Under the pieces are notes generated by a model, which was not told where the DNA came from, searched no databases, and saw nothing but the letters and a program-made list of their open reading frames with translations. This document shows, one piece after another, positions 8,324-15,631 of a stretch of DNA of 40,217 nt. The DNA lies in contig DASUPK010000193.1 in assembly GCA_036276255.1 (NCBI GenBank), forward strand, positions 1 through 40,217. The letters run 5' to 3'. The stretch is from DASUPK01 sp036276255 (GTDB lineage Bacteria; Actinomycetota; Thermoleophilia; Solirubrobacterales; 70-9). Position 1 is the first letter of the stretch, and every line of letters starts with the position of its first letter. A program made the translations under genes and the position numbers.

Positions 8324-10108
8324 TCAGGAGAGGCCGGTCGGCGTGTGCGTCACCTTTCGGACCTGGCCGCCGCGCTGGTTGTACATGTGAACGCCGCAGG
8401 GCAGGCACGGGTCGAAGCTCCGCACGGCCCGCATGATGTCCACGCCCTTGAAATTCTCGGGGCCGTTCTCCTCGAAGATCGGCGTATTCTGCACCGCATC
8501 CTCGTATGGCCCCGGCGTCCCGTAGGTGTCTCGCGGGTTGCTGTTCCAGGGGGTCGGCGGGTAGGGCTGGTAGTTCGCCACCTTGCCGTCCTGAATGACC
8601 ATGTGATGGGAGAGCACGCCGCGGGCGGCCTCGCAGAAGCCGACCGAGACAGCCTCCTTCGGCACCTTGAAGTCGTTCCACGACTTCGTCCGCCCCTCGC
8701 GGACCTCGGTGAGGGCCCGCTCGAGGTTATGGAGGGCGATCAGGGCCGAGTAGGCCTCGTGGTAGGTCCGGGCTCGGTCGCGCTCGATCGCGTTCGACTT
8801 CTCCGGGATCTTCCACTCGAGCTCCATCTCCGGCTTCGAGGCGGTCCTCGGCAGGACCATCTTGATGCTCTCCCCCGTCGCCTTCGCGTAGCCGAAGTCG
8901 ACCAAGCCGGCCTTCGCGGTCACCCATGAGCGGGCGAACGGGCCGCCACCCGTGTCACAGGCGACGTAGCGGTCGTTCCGCTGGTCATAGATCCGCGGCG
9001 ACGCCACCCAGCTGTACTTGTCCTGGAAGTCGCGCTTCTGCGGCTTCGGCAGGGTCACCTTGTTCCACGGGTGCCGCTTGTCGACCGGATTGCCGAGCGG
9101 GTCCTCGGTGACGAACGTCTCCTCGTTCGTCCAGTCGTCGAAGTACGAGCTGCCCAGCAGGATCCTGATCATCAGGTTGATCTCGACCAGGTCCGTCGTG
9201 ATCAGCTCGCCCTTCAGCACGACGCCGGGGGTGATGTAGCGCTTCCGCCCCCACTCGGTCATGTTGCGGTAGTCGTAGTCGACGTAGTCGGGGTCGTCGA
9301 AGTACCCCCAGCAGACCAGGTCGGTGTCGCGGTAGCCGACCATGTCGTACCCCGGCAACTCCTGAAGGAAGAAGTCGTAGAGGTCGTCGTGCATCGGCAC
9401 GGCTCGCTTGACGTAGTCGATGTATCGCATCAACCGCACGTAGTAGTCCGTGCACGTCTGGTGCGTGATGTCGACCGAGACTCCGCCCGGCATGATCGTG
9501 GACGGGTGGGTGTGGCGCCCGCCGAACAGGCAGTACATCTCTCGGGTGTAGCGGGCCACCTGCAGCGTCTCCAGGTAGAAGTCGCCGGTGAACGGGTTGA
9601 GTGCCCGCATGATGTCGGCGATCGTCTTGTAGCCGTGCACGTCCTGGCCGGGCGCCGCCGTCTGCTCCGCCTTCTGAAGCAGGGTCGGGTTCGTCTCCTT
9701 GACCATCTGCTCGCAGAAGTCCACGTTCGCCATGCAGTCGTTGAAGATCGCGTGGTCGAACATGTAGTCCGCGGTCTCGGCGAGGTTGTAGCCGAGGTCA
9801 CCCAGGGCGGGCGGCTTCACGCCGTACGCCATGTTCTGGTTGAGGCATGACGTGGTGCAGTGGTTGTCGCCGCAGATGCCGCAGATTCGGCTGGTGATGA
9901 AGTGCGTGTCCCGCGGGTCGATTCCCTTCATGAAGATGTCGAACCCCCGGAAGACCATCGAGGTCGAGTAGCACTTCTCCACCTTCTTGGCGTCGAAGTC
10001 GATCTCGGTGTGGATCCCGAGGCTGCCCACGATCCGTGTGATCGGATCCCAGGACATCTCCTTGACGGCGACCTTCTTCGATGTCGTCGGAGTCTCTGTG
10101 CTTGCCAT
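8324..10108 (-). CDS. hhyL: Group 1h [NiFe] hydrogenase large subunit precursor
   Basis: 594 aa, catalytic subunit that splits H2 at a Ni-Fe(CN)2CO centre. The L1 motif RICGICGDNH holds C76 and C79. The L2 motif DPCLPCGVH holds C568 and C571 and ends at His574. A 20-residue tail beginning MYNQRGG follows and is presumably cut off by the M52 protease encoded downstream. The DPCLPCGVHMY ending is, from memory, typical of actinobacterial-type group 1h enzymes. The ATG at 10108 has an AGAGGAGAG ribosome-binding site in a 37-base spacer after the small-subunit gene; the longer upstream frame is a shadow. These enzymes usually oxidise H2 at atmospheric concentrations and tolerate oxygen. Confidence 0.97.
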   Translation of the reverse strand: MASTETPTTSKKVAVKEMSWDPITRIVGSLGIHTEIDFDAKKVEKCYSTSMVFRGFDIFMKGIDPRDTHFITSRICGICGDNHCTTSCLNQNMAYGVKPPALGDLGYNLAETADYMFDHAIFNDCMANVDFCEQMVKETNPTLLQKAEQTAAPGQDVHGYKTIADIMRALNPFTGDFYLETLQVARYTREMYCLFGGRHTHPSTIMPGGVSVDITHQTCTDYYVRLMRYIDYVKRAVPMHDDLYDFFLQELPGYDMVGYRDTDLVCWGYFDDPDYVDYDYRNMTEWGRKRYITPGVVLKGELITTDLVEINLMIRILLGSSYFDDWTNEETFVTEDPLGNPVDKRHPWNKVTLPKPQKRDFQDKYSWVASPRIYDQRNDRYVACDTGGGPFARSWVTAKAGLVDFGYAKATGESIKMVLPRTASKPEMELEWKIPEKSNAIERDRARTYHEAYSALIALHNLERALTEVREGRTKSWNDFKVPKEAVSVGFCEAARGVLSHHMVIQDGKVANYQPYPPTPWNSNPRDTYGTPGPYEDAVQNTPIFEENGPENFKGVDIMRAVRSFDPCLPCGVHMYNQRGGQVRKVTHTPTGLS

Positions 10109-10145
10109 GTTGGTTTTCTCTCCTCTTTCTCTCGAAGTCGATCGC

Positions 10146-11234
10146 CTAGGACCCGGGCGGCGTGTAGCCGGCGGATCGGGACTTGTAGCCCGTGCTGAGC
10201 TGATTGCCGGGCCTTCTCCATTCCGGCTCCACGTCGTACTTGTTGCGGATGTTCCGCTTCCTCGCCCAGCGGACGATGGGGCCGATGGTGAACCTCTCGG
10301 TCGACGATGCGACGCCGCCCCAGAAGTCCTCATCCATGAACGGCATGTACTTGTCGGGGAAGCCGGGCATCGTGCAGGCCATGCAGATGCCGCCGACGTT
10401 GGGGCAGCCCCCGACCCCGCTCTGCCAGCCGCGGATCGGGACGTTGCACTTCACGACCGGCCCCTTGCAGCCGAGCTTCACCATGCAGCGGTGATCGGAG
10501 CCGTACTCGGTCGCGAACTCGCCCTGCTCCGAGAAACCGCCCCGGTTGCACGACTCGCGGACGGTCCGGCCGAACAGCCAGGTCGGCCGGTGCGCGTCGT
10601 CGAGGTCGGGAACCGGCGCCCGCCCCACGAGGTGGAGGGCCAGATAGAGCAGGGACTCGGTCGTGTTGTCCGGCTGGACCGGGCAGCCGGGGATGTTCAC
10701 CACCGGCAGGCCTGCCGCCGACTTCCAGTCCCAGCCGAGGTAGTCGGCCACCCCCATCGCCCCGGTCGGGTTGTTCTTCATCGCCGGGATGCCGCCGTAG
10801 GTGGCACAGGTGCCGAGCGCGACGACCGCAGCGGCCTTGGGCGCCAGGCGGTCGACCCACTCGTTCGTGGTGATCGGCTGGCCGGTCTGCGGGTCGGTCC
10901 CCATCGCCGCCCAGTGGCCCTCACCCGAGAGCTCCTCGTTCGGGATCGAGCCCTCGACGATCAGGACGAACGGATCGAGCTTGCCGGCCTCGGCGTCGTA
11001 CCAGGCCTGCATGAACTCCTCGCCGTTCTCGTAGGCGAGCACCGGGTTGTGAACGATCACCTTGGGCATTCCCGGGATGGCCTGGGTGACGATGTCCTCA
11101 AGGCTCGGATCGACGGCCGAGGTCATGGCGACCGAGTCGCCATCGCAGCTGAGGCCGGTCGTCATCCAGATGACGTGGGCTTCCACCGCCTCCGTCTTGG
11201 CTTGGTCCGGAACGAACTCCACTGCGTTGGCCAT
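10146..11234 (-). CDS. hhyS: Group 1h [NiFe] hydrogenase small subunit
   Basis: 362 aa, carries the three Fe-S clusters that pass electrons from the NiFe site. Proximal-cluster ligands are C30, D33 (C-x-x-D in place of the usual C-x-x-C), C143 and C184; the Asp ligand is the hallmark of group 1h. Other Cys for the medial/distal clusters are C229, C250, C256, C263, C277, C284 and C287. The usual distal-cluster His (H-x-x-C) is Arg226 here, with His248 near C250. There is no twin-arginine signal, so the enzyme is probably cytoplasmic or on the inner membrane face. ATG 11234 has a GGAGGAG site and is preferred over the ATG at 11255. Confidence 0.96.
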   Translation of the reverse strand: MANAVEFVPDQAKTEAVEAHVIWMTTGLSCDGDSVAMTSAVDPSLEDIVTQAIPGMPKVIVHNPVLAYENGEEFMQAWYDAEAGKLDPFVLIVEGSIPNEELSGEGHWAAMGTDPQTGQPITTNEWVDRLAPKAAAVVALGTCATYGGIPAMKNNPTGAMGVADYLGWDWKSAAGLPVVNIPGCPVQPDNTTESLLYLALHLVGRAPVPDLDDAHRPTWLFGRTVRESCNRGGFSEQGEFATEYGSDHRCMVKLGCKGPVVKCNVPIRGWQSGVGGCPNVGGICMACTMPGFPDKYMPFMDEDFWGGVASSTERFTIGPIVRWARKRNIRNKYDVEPEWRRPGNQLSTGYKSRSAGYTPPGS

Positions 11235-11265
11235 CTCTCCTCCTATCGGGTGCACGCTCGAGCTC

Positions 11266-12360
11266 TCAGCAGATCCGAGGCAACGGATCGCCCACCAGTT
11301 GGTCCATCACTCGCCGGCCGCCGAAGGCGGTCTCCACCAGCACCATCCCGGGCGGCTCCGTCTTCACCTCTCCGATCTCCGCCGCGTCCTCGCAGCCGGG
11401 AATTGATCGGAGGCTCGCCAGAGCCTCCTCCGCCCGCTCCGGAGCGACGAACGCCACCAGCTTCCCCTCGTTGGCGACGTACATCGGGTCGATTCCAAGC
11501 ATCTCGGCCGCGCCGGCGACCGCCGAGTTGACCGGCACGTCGCCCTCGCGGACGCCGATCGAGACCCCGGACGAGCGGGCAAGCTCATTGAGCACCGAGG
11601 CCACCCCACCGCGCGTGGCATCGCGGATGCAGTGGAGCGCATCGCCGGCGGCGTCGAGCAGCGCGTCCACGGCGGGCCACAACGGGCGCGTGTCCGAGAG
11701 GATCTCGGCGTCCAGCGAGAACTCGTCCCGCGCGAGCATGATCGCTGAGCCGTGATCGCCGACGGTGCCGGACACGAGGACGCGGTCGCCGGGCCGCAGC
11801 CCCTGCGGCGAGAGGGTCCCTCGCGGATCGAGCTTGCCGATGCCGGCGGTGGAGATGTACATGCCGTCCGCGTGACCGCGCTCGACGACCTTGGTGTCCC
11901 CGGTGACGATCTCGACGTCGGCGGCCTCCGCAGCCGAGGCGATCGCCTCCACCTCGGCACGCAGCACGTCCGCCGGCAACCCCTCCTCGAGGATCAGCGA
12001 CAGGCTCAATGCCCTCGGCCTCGCGCCCGACACCGCGAGATCGTTGGCGGTGCCGTTGACGGCGAGCTCCCCGATCGAGCCGCCGGGAAAGCGCAGGGGA
12101 CGCACGACGTAGCTGTCGGTCGAGATCGCGATCCCGAGGTCGTCGATCGTGACCACGCCGGCATCCCCCATCTGCTCGAGGGTTTCGCCCTCCTTGGCAA
12201 GCGCGGGCACCAGCAGACCCTCGATCAGCGTCTGGGTCGCCTTGCCGCCCGCGCCGTGAGCCATCGTCACGGTCTCATCCTTGAACCGTGGGCGCTTGGC
12301 CCGTGCGGTCTCGATGATCCGGAGGACCTTCTGCTCGCGTTCGGAGACGGCTGAATCCAT
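11266..12360 (-). CDS. hypE: Hydrogenase cyanide-ligand carrier HypE
   Basis: 364 aa, an AIR-synthase/PurM-like ATPase that dehydrates the carbamoyl group received from HypF to a thiocyanate on its last residue. The protein ends in the invariant PRIC, so the catalytic C-terminal Cys is intact. The glycine-rich N-terminal motif MAHGAGGKAT and the GDTKVV and DATRGG blocks are all present. ATG 12360 overlaps the hypD stop by one base (TGATG). The frame extending to 13287 is a shadow of hypD. A 31-base spacer separates hypE from the small-subunit start. Confidence 0.97.
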   Translation of the reverse strand: MDSAVSEREQKVLRIIETARAKRPRFKDETVTMAHGAGGKATQTLIEGLLVPALAKEGETLEQMGDAGVVTIDDLGIAISTDSYVVRPLRFPGGSIGELAVNGTANDLAVSGARPRALSLSLILEEGLPADVLRAEVEAIASAAEAADVEIVTGDTKVVERGHADGMYISTAGIGKLDPRGTLSPQGLRPGDRVLVSGTVGDHGSAIMLARDEFSLDAEILSDTRPLWPAVDALLDAAGDALHCIRDATRGGVASVLNELARSSGVSIGVREGDVPVNSAVAGAAEMLGIDPMYVANEGKLVAFVAPERAEEALASLRSIPGCEDAAEIGEVKTEPPGMVLVETAFGGRRVMDQLVGDPLPRIC

Positions 12361-13481
12361 CAGACCAGCTCCTTCTCCCGCGCGAAGCGGCCGTAGTTGT
12401 AGTAGGCGGCGCAGGCCCCCTCCGGCGAGACCATGCAGGTGCCGATTGCGTGCTCGGGGGTGCAGGCGGTGCCGAAGACCTTGCACTCGTAGGGCTTGAT
12501 CACGCCCTTCAGCACCTCGCCGCACTGGCACGCCTTCGGATCGGCCACCCTGACTCCCGGCACGCCGAAGCGCTTCTCGGCGTCGAGCTCGGCGTAGGCG
12601 TCGCTGAGCCGGAGCGCGCTCTGCGAGATGAAGCCGAGACCGCGCCACTCGAAGTGGGGCCGAAGCTCGAAGACCTCGGACATCACCCGCAGGGCGGCGG
12701 GGTTCCCGTCGTAGGGGACGACCCGGCTGTATTGGTTCTCGACCTCGCAGCGGCCCTCGCCCAGCTGGGCCAGGATCATGCGGATCGCCTGGAGGATGTC
12801 GAGCGGCTCGAATCCCGCGACGACGACGGGCTTGCCGTAATCCTTGGGGATGAACTCGAAGGGCCGACAGCCCACCACCGTCGAGACGTGCCCCGGGCCG
12901 ATGAAGCCGTCGAGCCGCAGGTCGGGTGAACCGAGCAGCGCCCGCAGCGGCGGCACGATCGTGACGTGGTTGCACATGCACGAGAAGTTGGGCACGCCCT
13001 CGGCGCGAGCACGCCTCAGGGTCAACGCCGTGGAGGGTGCGGTGGTCTCGAAGCCGATGGCGAAGAAGACGACCTCGCGGTCGGGGTTCTGCTTCGCGAG
13101 CCGCAGCGCGTCGAGCGGCGAGTAGACCATCCGGATGTCCGCGCCCGCGGCCTTCGCTTCGGTCAGCGTCTTCTCCGACCCGGGCACGCGCATCATGTCG
13201 CCGAAGCAGGTGAAGATGATGTCGTTCTCGGTGGCCATGGCGATCCCGTCGTCGACGCGTCCCATTGGGATCACGCAGACGGGGCACCCGGGGCCGTGGA
13301 CCAGCTCGACGTTCTCGGGGAGCAGGTCATCGATGCCGTACTTGTAGATGGAGTGCGTGTGTCCGCCGCACACCTCCATCAGCTTGTAGTGGCGGCCCGG
13401 CTCGACGGCCTCGAGGATCTTCCCGGAGAGCGCGCGGCCGATCTCGGCGTCGCGGAACTCGTCCACGTAGCGCATCGTCAT
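12360..13481 (-). CDS. hypD: Hydrogenase Fe(CN)2CO assembly protein HypD
   Basis: 373 aa, the scaffold on which, with HypC, the Fe(CN)2CO unit is built. Residues CGGHTH (38-43, with the essential Cys38) and GPGCPVC (C66, C69) form the active and redox-thiol sites. The C-terminal Cys set (CQCGEV, FGTACTPEHAIGTC) binds the [4Fe-4S] cluster. Length is normal for the family. The ATG at 13481 overlaps the preceding TGA (ATGA), and the stop overlaps the hypE start. Confidence 0.97.
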   Translation of the reverse strand: MTMRYVDEFRDAEIGRALSGKILEAVEPGRHYKLMEVCGGHTHSIYKYGIDDLLPENVELVHGPGCPVCVIPMGRVDDGIAMATENDIIFTCFGDMMRVPGSEKTLTEAKAAGADIRMVYSPLDALRLAKQNPDREVVFFAIGFETTAPSTALTLRRARAEGVPNFSCMCNHVTIVPPLRALLGSPDLRLDGFIGPGHVSTVVGCRPFEFIPKDYGKPVVVAGFEPLDILQAIRMILAQLGEGRCEVENQYSRVVPYDGNPAALRVMSEVFELRPHFEWRGLGFISQSALRLSDAYAELDAEKRFGVPGVRVADPKACQCGEVLKGVIKPYECKVFGTACTPEHAIGTCMVSPEGACAAYYNYGRFAREKELV

Positions 13482-13723
13482 CCCGCCGCCTCCCTCTCAG
13501 CATGCGCGATCGCCGTGCCGGCATGGACGAGCAGCCGGTCTCCTTCGGAGACGGGAGCCACCAGGGCGATCTCGATCGTGCTGCGCTCCCCGTCGCCCTC
13601 CGTCGTGCAGAGGGCGAGCTCGCGCTCGGTGTCGATGCGGATTACCCGCATCCGGATCGCCTCATCCCCACACGTGATGCAGCTCCCCCCATGGTCACAC
13701 GTCGGGGCGAGCTCACCGGTCAC
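13478..13723 (-). CDS. Second HypC/HupF-like chaperone
   Basis: 81 aa if started at GTG 13723, which overlaps the hypC stop as GTGA; the longer frame upstream is a shadow of hypC. The body (IRMRVIRIDTERELAL...DRLLVHAGTAIAHAE) has the small beta-barrel pattern of HypC proteins, ending in the same VHxGxAI element. The N-terminus differs: instead of M-C-x-x-I-P it has CDHGGSCITCGDEA, with three Cys and one His that could bind metal. Similar CITC-type HypC paralogues occur in other actinobacterial hydrogenase loci (from memory). It may serve as a dedicated chaperone for the large subunit while HypC works with HypD, but that division of labour is inference. Confidence 0.85.
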   Translation of the reverse strand: MTGELAPTCDHGGSCITCGDEAIRMRVIRIDTERELALCTTEGDGERSTIEIALVAPVSEGDRLLVHAGTAIAHAEREAAG

Positions 13724-13998
13724 TCGATAACGCTCGCTTTCAGCTCCTCGAGCTCCTGCTCGTAGTCCTGGCCCATGCCCTCCAGCAGGCTGAGCGTGGC
13801 GCGGGCCTCCTCCTCGTCGACCTTGGAGATCGCGAAGCCCACATGTATGAGGACCCAATCGCCGGGTACCGCCCCCTCGCCCTCCTCGTCGAGGAGCCCG
13901 ACGTTGACATTCCGCTGCACACCGGCCACATCGACCTTTGCGAGGCGGTTCGTCTCGTCAACCACTTCCACCACCTGGCCTGGAATGGCCAAACACAT
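13720..13998 (-). CDS. hypC: Hydrogenase assembly chaperone HypC
   Basis: 92 aa, first gene of the hydrogenase operon. The N-terminus MCLAIPGQV has the invariant Cys2 that binds the iron centre on its way from HypD to the large subunit, and the WVLIHVGFAI element is standard. The C-terminal tail (EEARATLSLLEGM...) is the usual helix, slightly long. ATG 13998 is preceded by a GGAGAGGAG ribosome-binding site. A strong promoter-like element lies upstream at 14056-14084. Confidence 0.96.
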   Translation of the reverse strand: MCLAIPGQVVEVVDETNRLAKVDVAGVQRNVNVGLLDEEGEGAVPGDWVLIHVGFAISKVDEEEARATLSLLEGMGQDYEQELEELKASVIE

Positions 13999-14055
13999 CT
14001 TCGGCTCCTCTCCACCCGGGGCGCCTCTTGCCTGGGGCGATACCCCGGGGCGGCG

Positions 14056-14084
14056 AACCTACTCCCCGATCCCGGAGGTGTCAA
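14056..14084 (-). promoter_or_regulatory. Housekeeping-type promoter for the hydrogenase operon
   Basis: Read on the minus strand, 14084-14079 is TTGACA, a perfect -35 hexamer. After exactly 17 bases, 14061-14056 is TAGGTT, an actinobacterial-style -10. The predicted start would be near 14049, giving a leader of about 50 bases that carries the hypC ribosome-binding site. No clear operator dyad was seen. The match suggests expression by the primary sigma factor, perhaps modulated by a regulator outside the window. Confidence 0.65.
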
Positions 14085-14124
14085 GAAAAACGATTAGGCG
14101 CAGGGATACACGCGTTGGGTGACA

Positions 14125-14421
14125 ATGGTGCGGATGCCATCCGGAGACGACCTGCTCGCCCGCGAGGTCTACGTCGGCGAGGCCTACAAGCCCTTCGGCG
14201 ACCTGACCGCGCAGGACGCGAGGGCGCTGGCGGAGCAATTCAGCGGGCTGAGCGGCGGCGGGCTCGAGCAGAAGGTCGCGCCCGTCGGGAGGGCATGGCG
14301 CGAGCTCGCGGAGGCAATCGAGCAGCGCGGCGCCGCGACGGTGGCAGATCTTGGCGTCGAGGAGGCTGCCAAGCGCGCTGAGCAACTGCGGGTGGTGCCC
14401 CCGGGCGGGGCTTGGCTCTAG
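14125..14421 (+). CDS. Small protein of unknown function, 98 aa
   Basis: 98 aa from ATG 14125; a GTG at 14119 and an ATG at 14134 are also in frame, so the start is uncertain. It is transcribed away from hypC. The protein is soluble and mostly helical (DLTAQDARALAEQFSG, GRAWRELAEAIEQRGAATVADLGVEEAAKRAEQL), with no membrane segment or metal motif. The codon pattern looks like a genuine gene. It is not recognised. Its stop is four bases from the convergent cupin stop inside a palindrome. Confidence 0.7.
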   Translation: MVRMPSGDDLLAREVYVGEAYKPFGDLTAQDARALAEQFSGLSGGGLEQKVAPVGRAWRELAEAIEQRGAATVADLGVEEAAKRAEQLRVVPPGGAWL

Positions 14422-14433
14422 GGGGCTAGCCCC
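14422..14433. terminator. Palindrome at convergent stop codons
   Basis: GGGGCTAGCCCC is a perfect 12-base palindrome lying between two convergent genes and containing the cupin TAG. It has no T-tract, so intrinsic termination is only a suggestion. It could be a short bidirectional stop. Confidence 0.3.
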
Positions 14434-14800
14434 AGGGCATCTGCTCGTAGCCGCTGTCGACGGGCACTCCGATCAGCAACGCGCGCACGTTCGCGTCCGA
14501 TTCGTTGCGGATCGTCCGGTTCACCTCGGGGGCGAAGCGGCAGAAGGTGCCGGCGGGGGCATCGTGTTCCTCGCCGTCCGTGACGACCTTGCCCTGGCCC
14601 TCCAGGATGATGAAGACCTCCTCCTGATTGTCACCGGTGTGGTCATGCGCAGGGATCTGGCCGCCGGCCTCGATGTCGACGACGTTGAAGCCGAAGCCCT
14701 CGGCCCCGAGTGACTTGCGCGCCAGGCGCCAGGTCGCTCCCCCGCTCCCCTCCATCTCCTCGAACTCGTCGATGCTCTTGATCGTGTAGCCCTCGGCCAT
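14426..14800 (-). CDS. Cupin-domain protein
   Basis: 124 aa from ATG 14800, with a GGAGGGA ribosome-binding site; a longer upstream frame is a shadow of the divergent gene. It is a single-domain cupin. The first cupin motif PAHDHTGDNQEEVFIILEG has the His-x-His and Glu metal ligands. The second motif (GTFCRFAPEVNRTIRNES) lacks a clear His, its place apparently taken by Asn. Such proteins may be dioxygenases, sensors or isomerases, and the sequence alone does not say which. It is divergent from the NTF2-like gene with 45 bases between the starts. Confidence 0.85.
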   Translation of the reverse strand: MAEGYTIKSIDEFEEMEGSGGATWRLARKSLGAEGFGFNVVDIEAGGQIPAHDHTGDNQEEVFIILEGQGKVVTDGEEHDAPAGTFCRFAPEVNRTIRNESDANVRALLIGVPVDSGYEQMPWG

Positions 14801-14845
14801 CTGTCCCTCCGATCGGGTTTCGCGTCTCCCCTCTACCGAGAACAT

Positions 14846-15292
14846 ATGCTCTCCCGCATGGGAGACGACTCGGCGCAGAGTCTCGAGGAGGCAATCGGGC
14901 GTTACAACGAGGCCTGGAACGCCCATGACCTCGACGCGATCATGTCGATGCACGCGCCCGACATGGTCTTCGAGAACCACACGGCCGGGGAGTCGGCACA
15001 GGGACCGGAGGAGGTCCGCGCGCACATCGGCGCGATCTTCGAGAGCTGGCCCGACCTGCGCTTCGAGGCGCGCAGGCTCTACGTCCGCGACGGCGTGGTC
15101 ACGCAGGAGTGGACCGCGAGCGCGACGCACACCAACACGATGCGCCGCGGCGACCTGGTCGCCGAGCCCTCCGGCGAGAGGATCGAGTGGCGCGGGGTCG
15201 ACGTGATCCCGTACGAGGACGGCCTGATCAGGCGCAAGGACGTCTACTCGGACTCGGTCTCGATCCTCCGCCAGGTCGGCCTTCTCGACTGA
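14846..15292 (+). CDS. NTF2-like (SnoaL-type) protein
   Basis: 148 aa, or 144 aa if started at the second ATG (14858). The pattern EEAIGRYNEAWNAHDLDAIMSMHAPDMVFENHT, followed by a beta-rich half with RDGVVTQEWTASATHTN, is typical of the SnoaL/ester-cyclase-like branch of the NTF2 fold, here a single domain of usual length. The substrate is unknown. No clear Shine-Dalgarno sequence lies before either start. The gene converges on the Ser-triplet protein gene. Confidence 0.8.
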   Translation: MLSRMGDDSAQSLEEAIGRYNEAWNAHDLDAIMSMHAPDMVFENHTAGESAQGPEEVRAHIGAIFESWPDLRFEARRLYVRDGVVTQEWTASATHTNTMRRGDLVAEPSGERIEWRGVDVIPYEDGLIRRKDVYSDSVSILRQVGLLD

Positions 15293-15302
15293 CCGGGACC
15301 GT

Positions 15303-15317
15303 CGCCGGCTAGCGGCG
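15303..15317. terminator. Short hairpin between convergent genes
   Basis: CGCCG, five bases, CGGCG forms a small stem between the NTF2-like stop (15292) and the Ser-triplet gene stop (15309-15311). It lacks a T-tract. It is probably a weak bidirectional terminator or chance in GC-rich DNA. Confidence 0.25.
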
Positions 15318-15614
15318 CCAGATGGCCCAGCCGGCGATCGCCGCCCCGCAGGCGATCAGGATCCCCGCCGCGAGCAGGCCGGCATCGCTCCGCTCCGGCT
15401 CGCCCAGGATCGAGTCGCGGGCGCGAGCGGAGAGCACCGACCCGGCCGAGGCGAAGGACATCGCCGAGCCCGCCGACGCGGCGGACCCCACCGAGAACGC
15501 TGACCCGGCCGAGCCGATCGACCCGATCGAGGCGAACGAGCCGACGGACCCGATGGAGAGAACCGATCCCTTCGAGGCGATCGAGAGGAACGAGTCCTCC
15601 GACCAGAGAGACAT
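15309..15614 (-). CDS. Ser-x-x triplet-repeat protein with C-terminal membrane segment
   Basis: 101 aa from ATG 15614, with a GAGGG ribosome-binding site; the longer frame upstream is a shadow of thrB. Serine occupies every third residue without exception from position 2 to 62 (21 in a row), and again at 68. The intervening pairs are nearly all small or hydrophobic (V/I/A/F/L/M plus G/A/L). Many units read S-I-G or S-A-G, so a six-residue period is also visible. A short charged linker (about 64-77) leads to one membrane helix (about 79-98, LLAAGILIACGAAIAGWAIW) and a final Arg-Arg. The gene lies 17 bases after thrB in the same direction, so it is probably co-transcribed. I recall similar short Ser-repeat proteins in actinobacteria but no function. 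A repetitive solenoid or assembly surface is possible. Confidence 0.8.
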   Translation of the reverse strand: MSLWSEDSFLSIASKGSVLSIGSVGSFASIGSIGSAGSAFSVGSAASAGSAMSFASAGSVLSARARDSILGEPERSDAGLLAAGILIACGAAIAGWAIWRR

Positions 15615-15631
15615 GTTGTTGCCCTCTTCGC

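Noticed and set aside
10146..11255. Tat signal on the hydrogenase small subunit
   Set aside because: No twin-arginine motif or hydrophobic stretch precedes C30, as expected for group 1h.
9987..11531. 514-aa plus-strand frame over the hydrogenase small-subunit region
   Set aside because: Antisense shadow in GC-rich DNA; the opposite frame encodes a complete small subunit and the HypE end.
14426..15130. 234-aa version of the cupin protein
   Set aside because: The extra N-terminal part is antisense to the NTF2-like gene; a ribosome-binding site supports ATG 14800.
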